A stretch of DNA of 60,641 bases from an uncultured bacterium (GTDB taxonomy: Bacteria > Planctomycetota > UBA1135 > GCA-002686595): assembly GCA_937896235.1 (NCBI GenBank), contig CALBMX010000065.1, positions 1 through 60,641 of the forward strand, read 5' to 3'. The notes below the pieces were generated by a model. It did no database searches, had not been told where the DNA came from, and saw only the letters and a program-made list of their open reading frames with translations. This document shows positions 7,876-17,540 of this stretch, piece by piece. Each line of letters starts with the position of its first letter. Positions within the stretch are counted from its first letter, which is position 1. The position numbers and the translations under genes were made by a program.

Positions 7876-8526
7876 TCAGAGCTTGATCGGAGTCTCTGCA
7901 GGCTGCGGGGTCATGCGCAGATAGGGCTTGATTGTCGTGAAGCCCTTGGGGAACTTGGCCTTCGCATCCTCATCCGAAACAGTCGGGACGATGATGACAT
8001 CCTCTCCGCTCTTCCAGTTGGCTGGTGTCGCCACTTGATGATAAGCCGTGAGTTGGAGTGAATCGATGACGCGGAGAATCTCGTCAAAGTTGCGGCCCGT
8101 CGCAGCGGGGTAAGTGATCGTCAGCTTAACCGTTTTGTCCGGACCAATCAAGAAAACGGAGCGCACCGTAAAGGTGTTGTCCGCCTTGGGGTGGATCATG
8201 TCGTAGAGGTTAGAGACCGTACGATCGGGATCCGCGATCAGTGGGAAATTGAGTGCGACCCCTTGGGTCTCCTCGATGTCTTTCGCCCAGCCTTCGTGGT
8301 CCTTGAGCGGGTCCACGGAAAGGCCGATGACCTTAACGTTGCGTTTCTCGAACTCGGGCTTCATGCGCGCAACTGTGCCAAGCTCGGTTGTACAGACTGG
8401 CGTGTAGTCCTTTGGATGCGAGAACAAGATCCCCCATGAGTCTCCGAGCCACCCATGGAAGTCAATCTTGCCAACGGTGGTTTCGGCCGTGAAGTTGGGC
8501 GCAGTGTCGCCGAGTCGAATAGTCAT
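7876..8526 (-). CDS. 1-Cys peroxiredoxin (Prx6 family)
   Basis: This 216-residue thioredoxin-fold peroxidase has its peroxidatic Cys45 in HPKDYTPVCTTE. It is the only Cys in the protein, which together with the length and the C-terminal domain (ATPANWKSGEDVIIVPTVSDEDA) places it in the Prx6 subfamily. These enzymes reduce H2O2 and lipid hydroperoxides with an external thiol. The gene precedes the persulfide dioxygenase on the minus strand (81-bp gap). Its upstream region is a decayed IS element from position 8569, so the native promoter must lie in the remaining 40 bp or was supplied or rebuilt by the IS remnant. Confidence 0.93.
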   Translation of the reverse strand: MTIRLGDTAPNFTAETTVGKIDFHGWLGDSWGILFSHPKDYTPVCTTELGTVARMKPEFEKRNVKVIGLSVDPLKDHEGWAKDIEETQGVALNFPLIADPDRTVSNLYDMIHPKADNTFTVRSVFLIGPDKTVKLTITYPAATGRNFDEILRVIDSLQLTAYHQVATPANWKSGEDVIIVPTVSDEDAKAKFPKGFTTIKPYLRMTPQPAETPIKL

Positions 8527-8568
8527 ATCAGATATCTTTGCGTGGTGGAGTGTTCGGACCCTGCCCGA

Positions 8569-9410
8569 TCAGGGGCATTGCTGAGCAAGCTTGTATGGGC
8601 CCTGCCCTATTCTCTTCAGGGCGCCACCGCAAGCAAGACATGTAGCCATAAGCCGCTCATCCGGTTCAAAATCTTGCAAGCCCAGAGCGACCTCAATTTC
8701 TTGGGCTTTGACTTGCCCCGCGTGCAGCTTGCCGATGGAGATCTGCCTGTAACGAAAGAAGGCATACTCGACGTAGCCTTGTCGATGACAGCCGGACTTC
8801 TGCTTACATTTCTTTTGCCGCAGCGTATTCACTCAGACGACGGTTTCGTCACTTGCCAAGAACTGTAGCTTCGGTCCGGACACGACTGCTACCTTCACTG
8901 TCGGCACGACGACTTCTGCGTTTCCGGTCCCAGCAGCATCGTAGATGGCGGACGTGTCGTAGACAGCATCACCGATGAAGCTCTTGATGTTGTCTTCGAT
9001 TTACTCGATCAGCTCAAAGCTCGTATACCCATCATCAGCATTGCCAGCGGTCAGAACCTACACGACGGTTTCACCCGCCCCATTGACTTTAAGGTGCAGC
9101 TCCCTCCCACCGCGCCTCCCTCGTTTACCGTTCTATGTTGATGCCCATTCGCCTTGCGCGACAATCGCGACACCTGTGCTATCGACGACCAATTCAATGT
9201 GCCTGATGAGCCCTTTGGGTTCAAGGCGATGCAGAGTTGACGGCATCTCATCGACAGCGTCGTGTGATCAAGCGCTCCCAAGGCGAGCTTCCTGATGCGT
9301 AGCAGAGATCCCAGGACTCCTTCGGTTTGGCGCAAGCGCAACTTGTGGACGAGCCGCAAGGTCAGAGCCGTTTCGATGGGCCAGGTCCAAGTACTTCGTC
9401 GGCGCTCCAA
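8569..9410 (-). pseudogene. Degenerate IS5-family transposase
   Basis: Read on the minus strand, three segments together reproduce an IS5-group DDE transposase. The first (9410 to about 9240) includes LTLRLVHKLRLRQTEGVLGSL. The second, after a frameshift near 9240, includes HIELVVDSTGVAIVAQGEW, GRELHLKVNGAGETVV, LTAGNADDGYTSFELIE and a DGAYD-like FIGDAVYDTSAIY. The third ends with SGCHRQGYVEYAFFRYRQI and GKLHAGQVKAQEIEV. The second and third segments share a frame that is broken by stops at 9133, 9058, 9001 and 8833. The first catalytic Asp (VVDSTG), the second (GDAVYD) and the YREK-like region are recognisable, but the gene cannot make a functional protein. I could not identify terminal inverted repeats or target duplications. 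The N-terminus is missing. Confidence 0.85.
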
Positions 9411-9414
9411 GTCT

Positions 9415-9804
9415 TCAAGAACGCGTAGTCGTCCAAAACTTCAGTGCGTCCGATGGTCCCACACAGGGTGGGTCTTCGGGAAATTCTAAGGACTCCACTT
9501 CAATTCCAGAAGAGCTCATCTGGTCAACAAACGCTTGTAGAGTTTGGCGTGCGGGCTCGGCCCCTCCCATCTTGGCCAGCAATTGAGGTGTGGAATATTC
9601 AAGGACCGTATCCACGTCGCCAGCGTAAAGTGCGTCTTGATTATCCCGAATATCGCTTTGTACGGAGCTCCCAAGGAACGGTGCTGAAAACACGCCCTCC
9701 CCGACCTCCTTGTCATTAGCGTTTATCTCGGCACTCGTGGCTCCACCACATGCGACAGGAGTCGAGACGAGTAAGAGGGAGAGAAGTCGAAGTATTTTTG
9801 TCAT
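9415..9804 (-). pseudogene. Lipoprotein gene truncated at its 3' end by the IS remnant
   Basis: A 129-residue frame starts with a lipoprotein signal (ILRLLSLLLVSTPVAC, Cys at residue 19). A mature part follows, with a helical stretch (NQDALYAGDVDTVLEYSTP) that resembles small ligand-pocket (NTF2-like) or DUF4019-type lipoproteins of this kind of genome. It stops within a few bases of the transposase remnant, and the last residues (FWTTTRS) look like read-through into foreign sequence. I infer that the original gene continued where the IS now lies. It could still be translated as a short lipoprotein. Confidence 0.55.
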
Positions 9805-10682
9805 GGGAGGTTACACATTCCGGTTCACTAAGGGTTGGGATTATAGCGAGTGCATCCCTTGCAGCTAGCCAAGTTTGCAGGTCGGATGGCGTAGCCCATC
9901 CCAATCCGTAGATTGCTTAGCCTATGCCTAGCATCGTGTTCTGGCCCTAGCGACCTTCCCTTCCAAGCCTGCATGCACTCTCGTGATTGCCCCTAGGCAT
10001 CCGCTGAGTGAATGGTCTCTCCATGAAGCGCTCTCCAGTGGAATCCAATTGCTCCGCAGAGCGACAGGACACAAGCTGGGTAACCACTGGAATCAGCCAG
10101 GCGGAACGCCCGCGTCCGTCGTCCCCTCTTCCTTCCGAGCTCTCGGCAAACATGGGGGCTTTGAAGTTGGCCTGAGGTCTTTGCGAATCCCAACTCCCTA
10201 AAGCGACCAGTGCAGCTCCTTTCATCTGAGGGCACTCGTGGCCGTACCAGCAGCAGTAGACAAGGAGTGCACGCCCAAAAAGGATCTCTATCCCTGTACG
10301 TTGGAAGCAAGGCAACTTCGGCATCTCGATCGACCCCGTAAGCAAGTGGCGCCTGAACATAAAACGATATGCATAAGCGTAAGTTTGGTTTGCAAGTCAC
10401 ACCTCCTTTCGAGTCGAGCAAGACCTTGGACCCCAGGCAGAGCTCTCCCCATCTTGCGCGGAATTGCCCGCTCTTACCGGGTCATCCTTGAGAGAGTGCT
10501 GGAGGGCAAAGTTGTGATCAACAACAGGCACAGGTTCAAGGTGCATAGTCCACACGACGGAGGCGCGAAGACAGGGCGCGCCTTCCCCGACCCCCCTGAA
10601 GTCAACCTCCTCAACTTGCGCATTCTCATGCGGATACCCCAATAGGGTCTACTCCGAGGGCGCGGGCTTCGGGGAAGTCGAG
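9805..10682. other. Gene-free, apparently decayed interval
   Basis: Nearly 880 bp next to the IS remnant. Several overlapping frames are open on both strands (for example 9947-10360 minus and 10238-10645 plus). None has a believable start, composition or family motif. I see no RNA gene. It is probably decayed sequence. Confidence 0.5.
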
Positions 10683-11786
10683 CTAGTAACCCGCCTCTTT
10701 ATCCACAACGTTCAAGAGTGGCTTTCCCGCTCCAAAGCGCTGGAGGTTCTCGGCAAAAAGGACGTCACGTCGAGCCCCCGTCAGGGCCGCCGTTCCAGCC
10801 GTATGCGGGGTGATGATCACATCATTGCGAGCCCATAGGCGACTCGAAGAAGGAAGAGGCTCGGGATCCGTAACATCGAGAGCGGCCCCTGCAATGTGGC
10901 CACTTTCGAGTGCCTCGAGCAGGGCAGCACTGTCCACGATTGGACCTCTGGCAATATTGATTAGAATCGAGTCCGGACGCATTTTGGCGATCAACTCAGC
11001 GTCGAACAATCCACGTGTTTCGCCTGTCAAGGGCAGACAAATGACAACCACGTCGGCCTGGGGAAGAAAGCCATCAAGCGCCTCGGCGGTCCCGAGCTCA
11101 CTCACAAAGTCGGGGGTGCTACGGGGCGATCGAACCGTTGCAAGGACACGCATATCAAATCCATGGGCACGTCTGGCGACTTCGGTACCAATCCCCCCCA
11201 TCCCGACGACAAGCAAAGTAGACCCGGCGAGCGCCCGCTGGCCGGAACCGGCACTGCGGTCCCAATGGGACATCTTCTGAGCCGCCTGGTAGGCGGGTAG
11301 ATCACGGCTAAGGGAAAGCAACGTGGCCATCACGTGCTCGGCGATGACGGGTCCATGGATGCCCTTCATGTTCGTCAAGATAATCTGGTCATTGTTCACA
11401 AGCTCTTCAAGGCCTACAAACTGATCCACTCCTGCGCTCCACGCTTGCACCCAATGCAGGTTCACAGCGGCCTCTAAAAAAGCGGGAGTCAAGTAGTTCG
11501 CATCCGCACCGTGAAACTCTCCAGCTCGCGCAAGGGCCTCCTCGTAGCTAAGCCCAGTCACAAAGGTGACCCCCGGCGCAAGGATCTTGTACTCGGCAAC
11601 GTCCTTGTCACTCAGCTCACTTTTGAGGTAGAGAATTGGAGCTTTATTGCCTTTGACAATCATCGCCACGACGCTGCCGTCAACGCTCCCAACATCTAAC
11701 ATGTTGGGAGCAGGTCGAGCGATTGGGGCCTGAATGCATGAGCCCATCAGCACAAGGGCGGAAAACAAGGAGAGTGACTTGAACAT
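10683..11786 (-). CDS. D-isomer-specific 2-hydroxyacid dehydrogenase with a lipoprotein-like signal
   Basis: This 367-residue protein has the NAD(P)-binding motif VGMGGIGTEVARRA (about residues 195-208). It also has NIARGPIVD with the conserved substrate Arg, the DPEPLP segment with the conserved Glu, and the catalytic His in TPHTAG. The order is that of phosphoglycerate/glyoxylate-reductase-like enzymes. It begins with MFKSLSLFSALVLMGSCIQ, a hydrophobic segment with a lipobox-like ending (MGSC). An NAD-dependent dehydrogenase is normally cytoplasmic, so either the signal is real and the protein is membrane-anchored, or translation starts later. The next Met is M29 (PAPNMLDVG), just before the part that aligns with the family. 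It lies 26 bp downstream of the S9 peptidase stop on the same strand, so they may be co-transcribed. Confidence 0.85.
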   Translation of the reverse strand: MFKSLSLFSALVLMGSCIQAPIARPAPNMLDVGSVDGSVVAMIVKGNKAPILYLKSELSDKDVAEYKILAPGVTFVTGLSYEEALARAGEFHGADANYLTPAFLEAAVNLHWVQAWSAGVDQFVGLEELVNNDQIILTNMKGIHGPVIAEHVMATLLSLSRDLPAYQAAQKMSHWDRSAGSGQRALAGSTLLVVGMGGIGTEVARRAHGFDMRVLATVRSPRSTPDFVSELGTAEALDGFLPQADVVVICLPLTGETRGLFDAELIAKMRPDSILINIARGPIVDSAALLEALESGHIAGAALDVTDPEPLPSSSRLWARNDVIITPHTAGTAALTGARRDVLFAENLQRFGAGKPLLNVVDKEAGY

Positions 11787-11812
11787 CAGATTTGAGGGGG
11801 TGCGTTAGCCGG

Positions 11813-14221
11813 CTATTCCGGACGAGCCAAGAACTGCTTGAACCAATCGATCGTTTCCGCTTGCACATGAAGTACAGATTCGCGTGCACGATACCCATGG
11901 CTTTCGTTGGGGAGCATAACCAATCGCGCCGTTCCCCCATTTCCCTTGATGGCTTGGAAGAGGCGCTCGGACTGCAAAGGAAAGGTACCCGAGTTGTTGT
12001 CGATCTCGCCGTGAATCATGAGGAGGGGTTCGTTTATCTTATCGGCATGCATAAACGGCGAGACACCAAAGTAGGCCTCGGGAGCCTCCCAGAAGGTCCG
12101 TCTCTCGGACTGGAATCCAAACGGCGTCAACGTACGGTTGTAGGCGCCACTGCGCGCAACTCCCGAAGTGAACAGGTCGCAATGCGCAAGTAAGTTTGCC
12201 GTCATGAAAGCTCCGTAGCTATGACCTCCAACAAACACTGTTTTCCCGTCGGCAACTCCCATCGCAACAGCTTTGTCGATAGCGGCTTTTGAGGCGCCAA
12301 CAATCTGCTCGATGAAGGTGTCGTTCATCGTCTCAGGATCACCAACAACGGGCATCGTCGCACCGTCCATAATGGCGTACCCCTGGGTGAGAAGTACGAG
12401 GTGGGAGAGGCCACCAATGCGCGTAAACCGCCACGGGCTGGAGGTCACTTGCGCGGCCGTTTTCGGGTCATTGAACTCTTGGGGATAAGCCCAGATCAAA
12501 AGGGGGAGCTGCGTCCCGGGCTCGTATCCGGCGGGAAGGTAAAGAGTCGCCGAGAGTGGGATTCCGTCAGCTCTTTCGTAGGTGACAAGCTCCTTGGTGA
12601 TACCCCGTAGCTGTGGAGTTGGATCGGCGAAATTCGTTAGCTTGGTTTTACTTGCCTCACCGCCGGTTGTGCTCCGAACGTAGTAGTTGGGCGGAGAGGT
12701 TGGCGTCTCATGGCTAGTGATTAGCCCGACTCCCCCACGAATGCGCTCCGGCATCAATCCGACAGCCGTCTCATAGCTACCTGGCGCGCAACGCCAAAGC
12801 CGCACGCTCTCTCCCGTTTTGAGGTCAACTTGATCTAGGAATGGCAGCAAGCCTTCATCCGAGGCGCCGGCGCCCGTGCGGTAGGCCAAACCATCGTCCA
12901 TGCGCACGACTTGATGCCCGGCTTGATCGTATGTCATTTCAAACGAACCAGGATTGCCGTAACTATCGCGCACACTGCGGTCCTCAAGGATCAGCAGCTT
13001 TGGTGTTTCCATCCCGATAGAGTGCAAAATAGATCGAGTCCAGCGGCGATCGCGATCGTATTCACTGGCGAGCAAGAGAGCGTGGTCTTCAAAGAATGTC
13101 AGGCCACTTGCGCGGTGCTCTGTTGCGAGCAATCGCTTGGGATTTGGGTCGCTAAAAACAGGTGCGCTCATCCACACGTCACGTTCACTCACCTCTACTT
13201 TGGGATCGCCTTTATCGAGCGCTTCCACCCACAGAAGGCCAGCTTTTTCATAGGGACTCCATTGCACGGAGCGGGGTCCCATGGCGACGCCGCCCAGGGG
13301 AATATTCTCCGCTAGGGGGATGTCAGCAAAGTGGAAGGCCTCTCTCCCGCTACCGTCCCAAATGGCGATCCTTTGCGGGAAGTCGTACCAAGGCATCAAG
13401 TAGGAGTAGGGCCTCTGTGTCGTACTTGTGAGGAAGAAGCGGCCATCAGGTGACGGTGACAAACCGGCGAAGATCTGGGGTTTTCCCACGGGCCGAATCT
13501 CACCACCTTCTACAGAGACCAAGGCCGCTTGACAGGTAGCGTAGTAGTCAAAAAGCGCCTCGTCATGAGCGTTGCTCATGAGGTCCTGATAGGTGCGGAG
13601 GGGAGAGACATTGCCAGAGGTGGCCTGAATGTTTGGTCCCGTGGGAGTCAAGGAGGCCAGCGGCTCCTCGCCGTGGTCGCTGGGAATCAAGCGACACAAA
13701 AGAGTCGTTCCATCCGGCATCCAAACGGGGCCACCCGTGACCGTATTGAGTTGATCTGTAAGGAGAATCGGCTCGGATGGGTCGGTGACTTTTCCGCCGT
13801 ACAAACTCGACCCGCCACTCCCAACCAGAACAAAGGCAAAGTGTTCCGAATCGTGAGACCAGGTCACCGAGGCGAGCCTCTCACCCGGGACGAGTGGAAC
13901 GCGAATCTCCCGTTTGCCATCGAGGCTCCGCAGCAGCAAACCGGCATAGAAATTCGTCGTGTAAGGAGCGTTTGCTGCGGGATCGATTCGCATGCCTCCC
14001 AGCCTCAGCATACGACGCGAGACGTCCTCGATACTTGGCATGGCGCACCGCTCAACAAGTAACATCCACTCGCGATCAGGGCTAAAACGGACCAAGGGGG
14101 TCGATGGAGCATCGATGATGTCGACGACCTCTTGCGGAGGTAGGCGGTACCCCTCCTGTGCGTTCGCCGGCAGGAGGGCCGACAGGGAGAGGATAGCGGG
14201 GAGAAATAGGCGGCTGAGCAT
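11813..14221 (-). CDS. Secreted S9 (prolyl oligopeptidase family) peptidase
   Basis: This 802-residue protein has a signal peptide ending LLPANA-Q (about residue 21). A long beta-propeller-like region spans residues 30-540, and a C-terminal alpha/beta-hydrolase domain follows. The nucleophile is the Ser of GGHSYGAFMTANLL, the Asp is in HGEIDNN, and the His is in NESHGYRARES. These motifs match S9 family proteins of the dipeptidyl/acylaminoacyl-peptidase-like group (DUF-like glutamyl peptidase subset). It likely cleaves short peptides in the periplasm. It precedes the lipoprotein-like dehydrogenase by 26 bp and is divergent from aldose 1-epimerase, with 160 bp between the starts. Confidence 0.92.
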   Translation of the reverse strand: MLSRLFLPAILSLSALLPANAQEGYRLPPQEVVDIIDAPSTPLVRFSPDREWMLLVERCAMPSIEDVSRRMLRLGGMRIDPAANAPYTTNFYAGLLLRSLDGKREIRVPLVPGERLASVTWSHDSEHFAFVLVGSGGSSLYGGKVTDPSEPILLTDQLNTVTGGPVWMPDGTTLLCRLIPSDHGEEPLASLTPTGPNIQATSGNVSPLRTYQDLMSNAHDEALFDYYATCQAALVSVEGGEIRPVGKPQIFAGLSPSPDGRFFLTSTTQRPYSYLMPWYDFPQRIAIWDGSGREAFHFADIPLAENIPLGGVAMGPRSVQWSPYEKAGLLWVEALDKGDPKVEVSERDVWMSAPVFSDPNPKRLLATEHRASGLTFFEDHALLLASEYDRDRRWTRSILHSIGMETPKLLILEDRSVRDSYGNPGSFEMTYDQAGHQVVRMDDGLAYRTGAGASDEGLLPFLDQVDLKTGESVRLWRCAPGSYETAVGLMPERIRGGVGLITSHETPTSPPNYYVRSTTGGEASKTKLTNFADPTPQLRGITKELVTYERADGIPLSATLYLPAGYEPGTQLPLLIWAYPQEFNDPKTAAQVTSSPWRFTRIGGLSHLVLLTQGYAIMDGATMPVVGDPETMNDTFIEQIVGASKAAIDKAVAMGVADGKTVFVGGHSYGAFMTANLLAHCDLFTSGVARSGAYNRTLTPFGFQSERRTFWEAPEAYFGVSPFMHADKINEPLLMIHGEIDNNSGTFPLQSERLFQAIKGNGGTARLVMLPNESHGYRARESVLHVQAETIDWFKQFLARPE

Positions 14222-14381
14222 AGGGGGTACTCCTGGGGGGTCGGGATAAGGGTGAGCGCGTTCGCCTCTATCGTCAGGCTAGAGATCCAAGCTGCTCAAG
14301 GGAAGCCTGCAATCGTTTGTGTGCATCAAATCACGTACCGAAACGCAAGCCTTGCACGTTTGTAGTCGCTAGGATGCCCCT

Positions 14382-15443
14382 ATGGCAGCTGCAAAGACAT
14401 CGATCACGCAAGGGCATTTCGGAATCACGACGTTAGGAGAGGAGGTCAAGAGCTTCACACTTCGAGCCGGTGATATGGAAGCCAAGATCATCACGCTGGG
14501 GGCTACGGTTACCGAGCTTCACGTTCCTGATGCGAACGGGAGAGCGGCTGATGTCGTTCTCGGATACAAGTCGCTTGCGAGCTACGAATCTTGCAATGCG
14601 CATGTTGGATGTATCGTCGGTCGAGTAGCCAATCGCATCGCCGGCTCCTCCTTTGTACTAGATGGCATTACGTACCCACTCTCACCCAATATCGGGGTGG
14701 ATCACTTGCATGGGGGCGCTCAGGGGTTTCATCGCATGGTCTGGAGAAGTGAAGTCTTGGAGGACGGCCGATTGCGCTTGGCTCATACCAGTCGCGACGG
14801 CGACTCCGGCTATCCAGGCACCCTTGAGGTGCACGTCACTTACACCCTAACTTCGAGCTGCCTCTCCATCGATATCCAAGCAACTACCGACGCGCCAACG
14901 CCAGTCAATTTGGCGAGCCATGGTTACTTCAACCTGTCGGGATCCACCTCCCAAGCCAGCGTGCTAGGGCATGAACTTGAAGTGCTGTCTGCTGACCTTG
15001 TATTTACAAGTGATCAGTTACTTCCAACGGGCTCCATCCGGCCCGTCGAGGGGACAGCTCTAAACTTTCTAAAGCCGCTCCCTATCGGCACGAACATCGC
15101 GGAACTCCAAAAGCAGCCCCACGGTGGTTACGACCACAGCTATGCCCTTCACGACCAACCCTCGCGTCCGTTACAAATCGCCGCTCGCCTGAGCGATCCG
15201 ATTTCGGGACGCACGATGGAGCTTGCGACCACGCAGCCCTGCCTCCAGGTTTACACATCGAACTTTTTAGATGTGCCACATGGCGGAAAACACGGGGCGC
15301 TCCGGCGCCACCAGGCGGTCTGCCTAGAGGCTCAGGGATACCCGGATGCCGTCCACCACCCCACCTTTCCGACGACGATCCTGAGGCCCGGTGAAGTGTA
15401 CAAACACCGCACCGAGCACCGATTCCGCGCGAGCCCTATTTAG
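14382..15443 (+). CDS. Aldose 1-epimerase (galactose mutarotase)
   Basis: This 353-residue beta-sandwich epimerase has the catalytic general acid His in ASHGYFNLSG, the supporting His in DHLHGG, the Asp in GYDHSY and the catalytic Glu in VCLEAQGYPDAVHHP. The length matches GalM. No signal peptide is visible, so it acts in the cytoplasm. It interconverts alpha and beta anomers of hexoses. Its 3' end overlaps the convergent sialate O-acetylesterase by 8 bp. The neighbours are peptidase and sugar-ester hydrolase genes, so a role in using polysaccharide-derived sugars is plausible. Confidence 0.93.
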   Translation: MAAAKTSITQGHFGITTLGEEVKSFTLRAGDMEAKIITLGATVTELHVPDANGRAADVVLGYKSLASYESCNAHVGCIVGRVANRIAGSSFVLDGITYPLSPNIGVDHLHGGAQGFHRMVWRSEVLEDGRLRLAHTSRDGDSGYPGTLEVHVTYTLTSSCLSIDIQATTDAPTPVNLASHGYFNLSGSTSQASVLGHELEVLSADLVFTSDQLLPTGSIRPVEGTALNFLKPLPIGTNIAELQKQPHGGYDHSYALHDQPSRPLQIAARLSDPISGRTMELATTQPCLQVYTSNFLDVPHGGKHGALRRHQAVCLEAQGYPDAVHHPTFPTTILRPGEVYKHRTEHRFRASPI

Positions 15444-16875
15444 GGTCTACAGGTCCCTCTGCCGGCAATCCCGTAATCTGCAGATGGAATGGTGAGACGG
15501 GAAGCCCCTCTACTTGAAGTCGATTTACGCCTGCGGGATCGTCCATCCAACAGTACCGAACTTGACTCGGCACGGACGCCTGTGTCCAAGTCACCAGCAC
15601 TGTGTTTCCCGACACCGCCGCTGAAGCCGCCACAAAGATACCATCGTCGCCCGCGAGTTCGAATCCTCCTAGCTCGAGAAGTGCGTTCACCGGTAACAGG
15701 TCGGATCGCACTTCTTCGAATTGAATGGAGCACACCCCCTCCGGCAAGATTGCCGCGGCAACCGGAAACGGAGCTGCACCCATGAGGTCGTGACCATAGG
15801 TCTGGCTAAGCGCTAAGCGTGCCAACCGGCTCCCTACCGTTTTTTTATTCCGAGGGTGAATGTCATGTTCATCCCCCACATCGAAAATGACTGCCATACC
15901 CGTGTTGGGAACGAGCTCCACAGTCTTCCGCTGCGCCTCGCGCAAACCCGGCCAATCACTACCTGCTTGGGGAGTAAAGTTCGCGAGTTGCACAAAATAG
16001 AACGGCAATGCGAGCTGGCCAAACCGTGCTCGCCAATCTTGAATCATGGCCGGAAAAAGCCTCCCGTAGGCAGAGGGGTCTTCCGCGTTGGACTCTCCTT
16101 GGTACCAAATGCACCCGGCCAACGGTAGTCCCTCGAAAGGCGCAATCATTCCATTACTAAGAAATGAGGGTTTGTGGTTCGGTGGGAAGGTCGCCGGGTC
16201 GAGTTGGAGCTGTGAGCGCCCCTCTGCGTGCTCCATCAGTCTCTCGGGGCTCATCCAAGCTTCGATTCGACTTCCACCCCAGCTCGTATGCAGGACGCCA
16301 ATGGGCTTATTGAGAGCGCGCAGCAACTCCAGCCCGAAGTAAGTTCCAACCGCAGAAAACGAACCGCAATTCTCCGCAGTAAAGGTCTTCCAACTCCCCT
16401 CGACGTTGTCCATCCGCTCAGGCGCAGAGATACGGGCCGCCGTAAACACACGGAGGCCAAGGATCGGCGCAAGAGCCTGTGTTGCTTCGAATGCGTTTGA
16501 CATCACCAGCGGCCACTCCATGTTGGACTGGCCCGACGCAAGCCACACTTCCCCAACGAGGACATCCTCAATTTCGAGAGCCTCACTACCCGACTCAATC
16601 TGAATCGTGTGCGCGCTAAACGCATCTTCCCCACAAGTGCGAGCGGGAAGTTCAACCATCCACTCTCCTCCAACCGCGCGCGTCGTGAGAACATCACCAT
16701 CGTCCCAACGAACCCGCACGTCCTCATCGGCGGCTGCCCAGCCCCAAATCGGAATCGGCTCACCCTCTTGCACAACCATGTGACTGGAAAACGCGCTCGC
16801 TACTCTCAGGTCAGCGCCCTGCGCATAGGAGCTGCAAACAACAAAAGCGATCAGGCGAAAGTAGTACATAGGCAA
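15436..16875 (-). CDS. Sialate O-acetylesterase-like SGNH hydrolase, secreted
   Basis: This 479-residue protein starts with a hydrophobic signal (MYYFRLIAFVVCSSYAQGA). It contains the SGNH blocks of the SASA family: the nucleophile Ser in ASGQSNMEWPL, the Gly/Asn oxyanion region in HTSWGGSRIEAW, WYQGESNA, and D/H near EHDIHPRNK. The flanking beta-sandwich domains (residues 25-95 and after 380) are typical. The family removes O-acetyl groups from sialic acids or from decorated polysaccharides. In a planctomycete-like genome the substrate is more likely an acetylated algal or bacterial glycan; that is an inference. Confidence 0.88.
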   Translation of the reverse strand: MPMYYFRLIAFVVCSSYAQGADLRVASAFSSHMVVQEGEPIPIWGWAAADEDVRVRWDDGDVLTTRAVGGEWMVELPARTCGEDAFSAHTIQIESGSEALEIEDVLVGEVWLASGQSNMEWPLVMSNAFEATQALAPILGLRVFTAARISAPERMDNVEGSWKTFTAENCGSFSAVGTYFGLELLRALNKPIGVLHTSWGGSRIEAWMSPERLMEHAEGRSQLQLDPATFPPNHKPSFLSNGMIAPFEGLPLAGCIWYQGESNAEDPSAYGRLFPAMIQDWRARFGQLALPFYFVQLANFTPQAGSDWPGLREAQRKTVELVPNTGMAVIFDVGDEHDIHPRNKKTVGSRLARLALSQTYGHDLMGAAPFPVAAAILPEGVCSIQFEEVRSDLLPVNALLELGGFELAGDDGIFVAASAAVSGNTVLVTWTQASVPSQVRYCWMDDPAGVNRLQVEGLPVSPFHLQITGLPAEGPVDPK

Positions 16876-17540
16876 TCATTGAGGGGGTGGCTTCCGAACC
16901 GGATGAATCTCACCTAGAGCCTATCCAAATCCACACGAAAGACCACGCAACCATCCAGACAGACTCCTGCATACCCAGGAGAGTGACGATTCCAAAGCTA
17001 GGTATCGAGAGACAAGGGGCGCGCAGTTTCCATCCGTAGGTGATCCCCAAACGGGCGCACTAGACAACGTCATCGCGATCCACGGCCCTCCTCCAGAGGG
17101 CATGGCGCCCCACGATTTGCTCAATCGTCCCGTCATGCGTGGGACACCTTGCCAGCGAAAGACCGAGCGCGAACTTGCTGCGCTTGCTGCCCGCTAGGCG
17201 AATAGCTGGCCCCTACGGAATCACTCGCCACCGGCGCGCTCTGCGAGAGGTGACTCCATGCCGATTCACTCCTCACGCAACTCGGGAGCGCACCTGTGAT
17301 GGCTCCGAATTGTGCCTTGAAACATGGGAAGCCGTCCTGAGTCCGGCGCGGATTCGATGCTCCGCTAAGCGCTCAAGCTCAACTTGTCACCTCAAGTAAT
17401 GTTTCGAGCTGATGTCGAAGACCTGCCCGCGTTAGGAATCCACGACAACGACATTTTGTACATCGTTGAGTTTGTGGGTTCCAACGCCTTTGGGCATCGC
17501 ACCGCAGATGGCCTAGGAGTCCTGGGCGAACCCCAGGCCC
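16876..17540. other. Gene-free interval
   Basis: About 665 bp between the esterase start and the 3' end of the large lipoprotein gene. A short plus-strand stretch near 17400-17520 reads as protein-like (around LPALGIHDNDILYIVEF) and may be the relic of a gene. It has no adequate start and runs into the antisense of the next gene. I see nothing else. Confidence 0.4.

Noticed and set aside
9947..10645. Opposite-strand open frames of 130-140 codons
   Set aside because: Both strands are open together, there is no motif or start signal, and composition is Arg/Ser/Pro-rich as expected for non-coding GC-rich DNA.
17384..17540. Small plus-strand gene upstream of the lipoprotein 3' end
   Set aside because: Partly protein-like but lacks a start and runs into antisense of the next gene; noted only as a possible relic.
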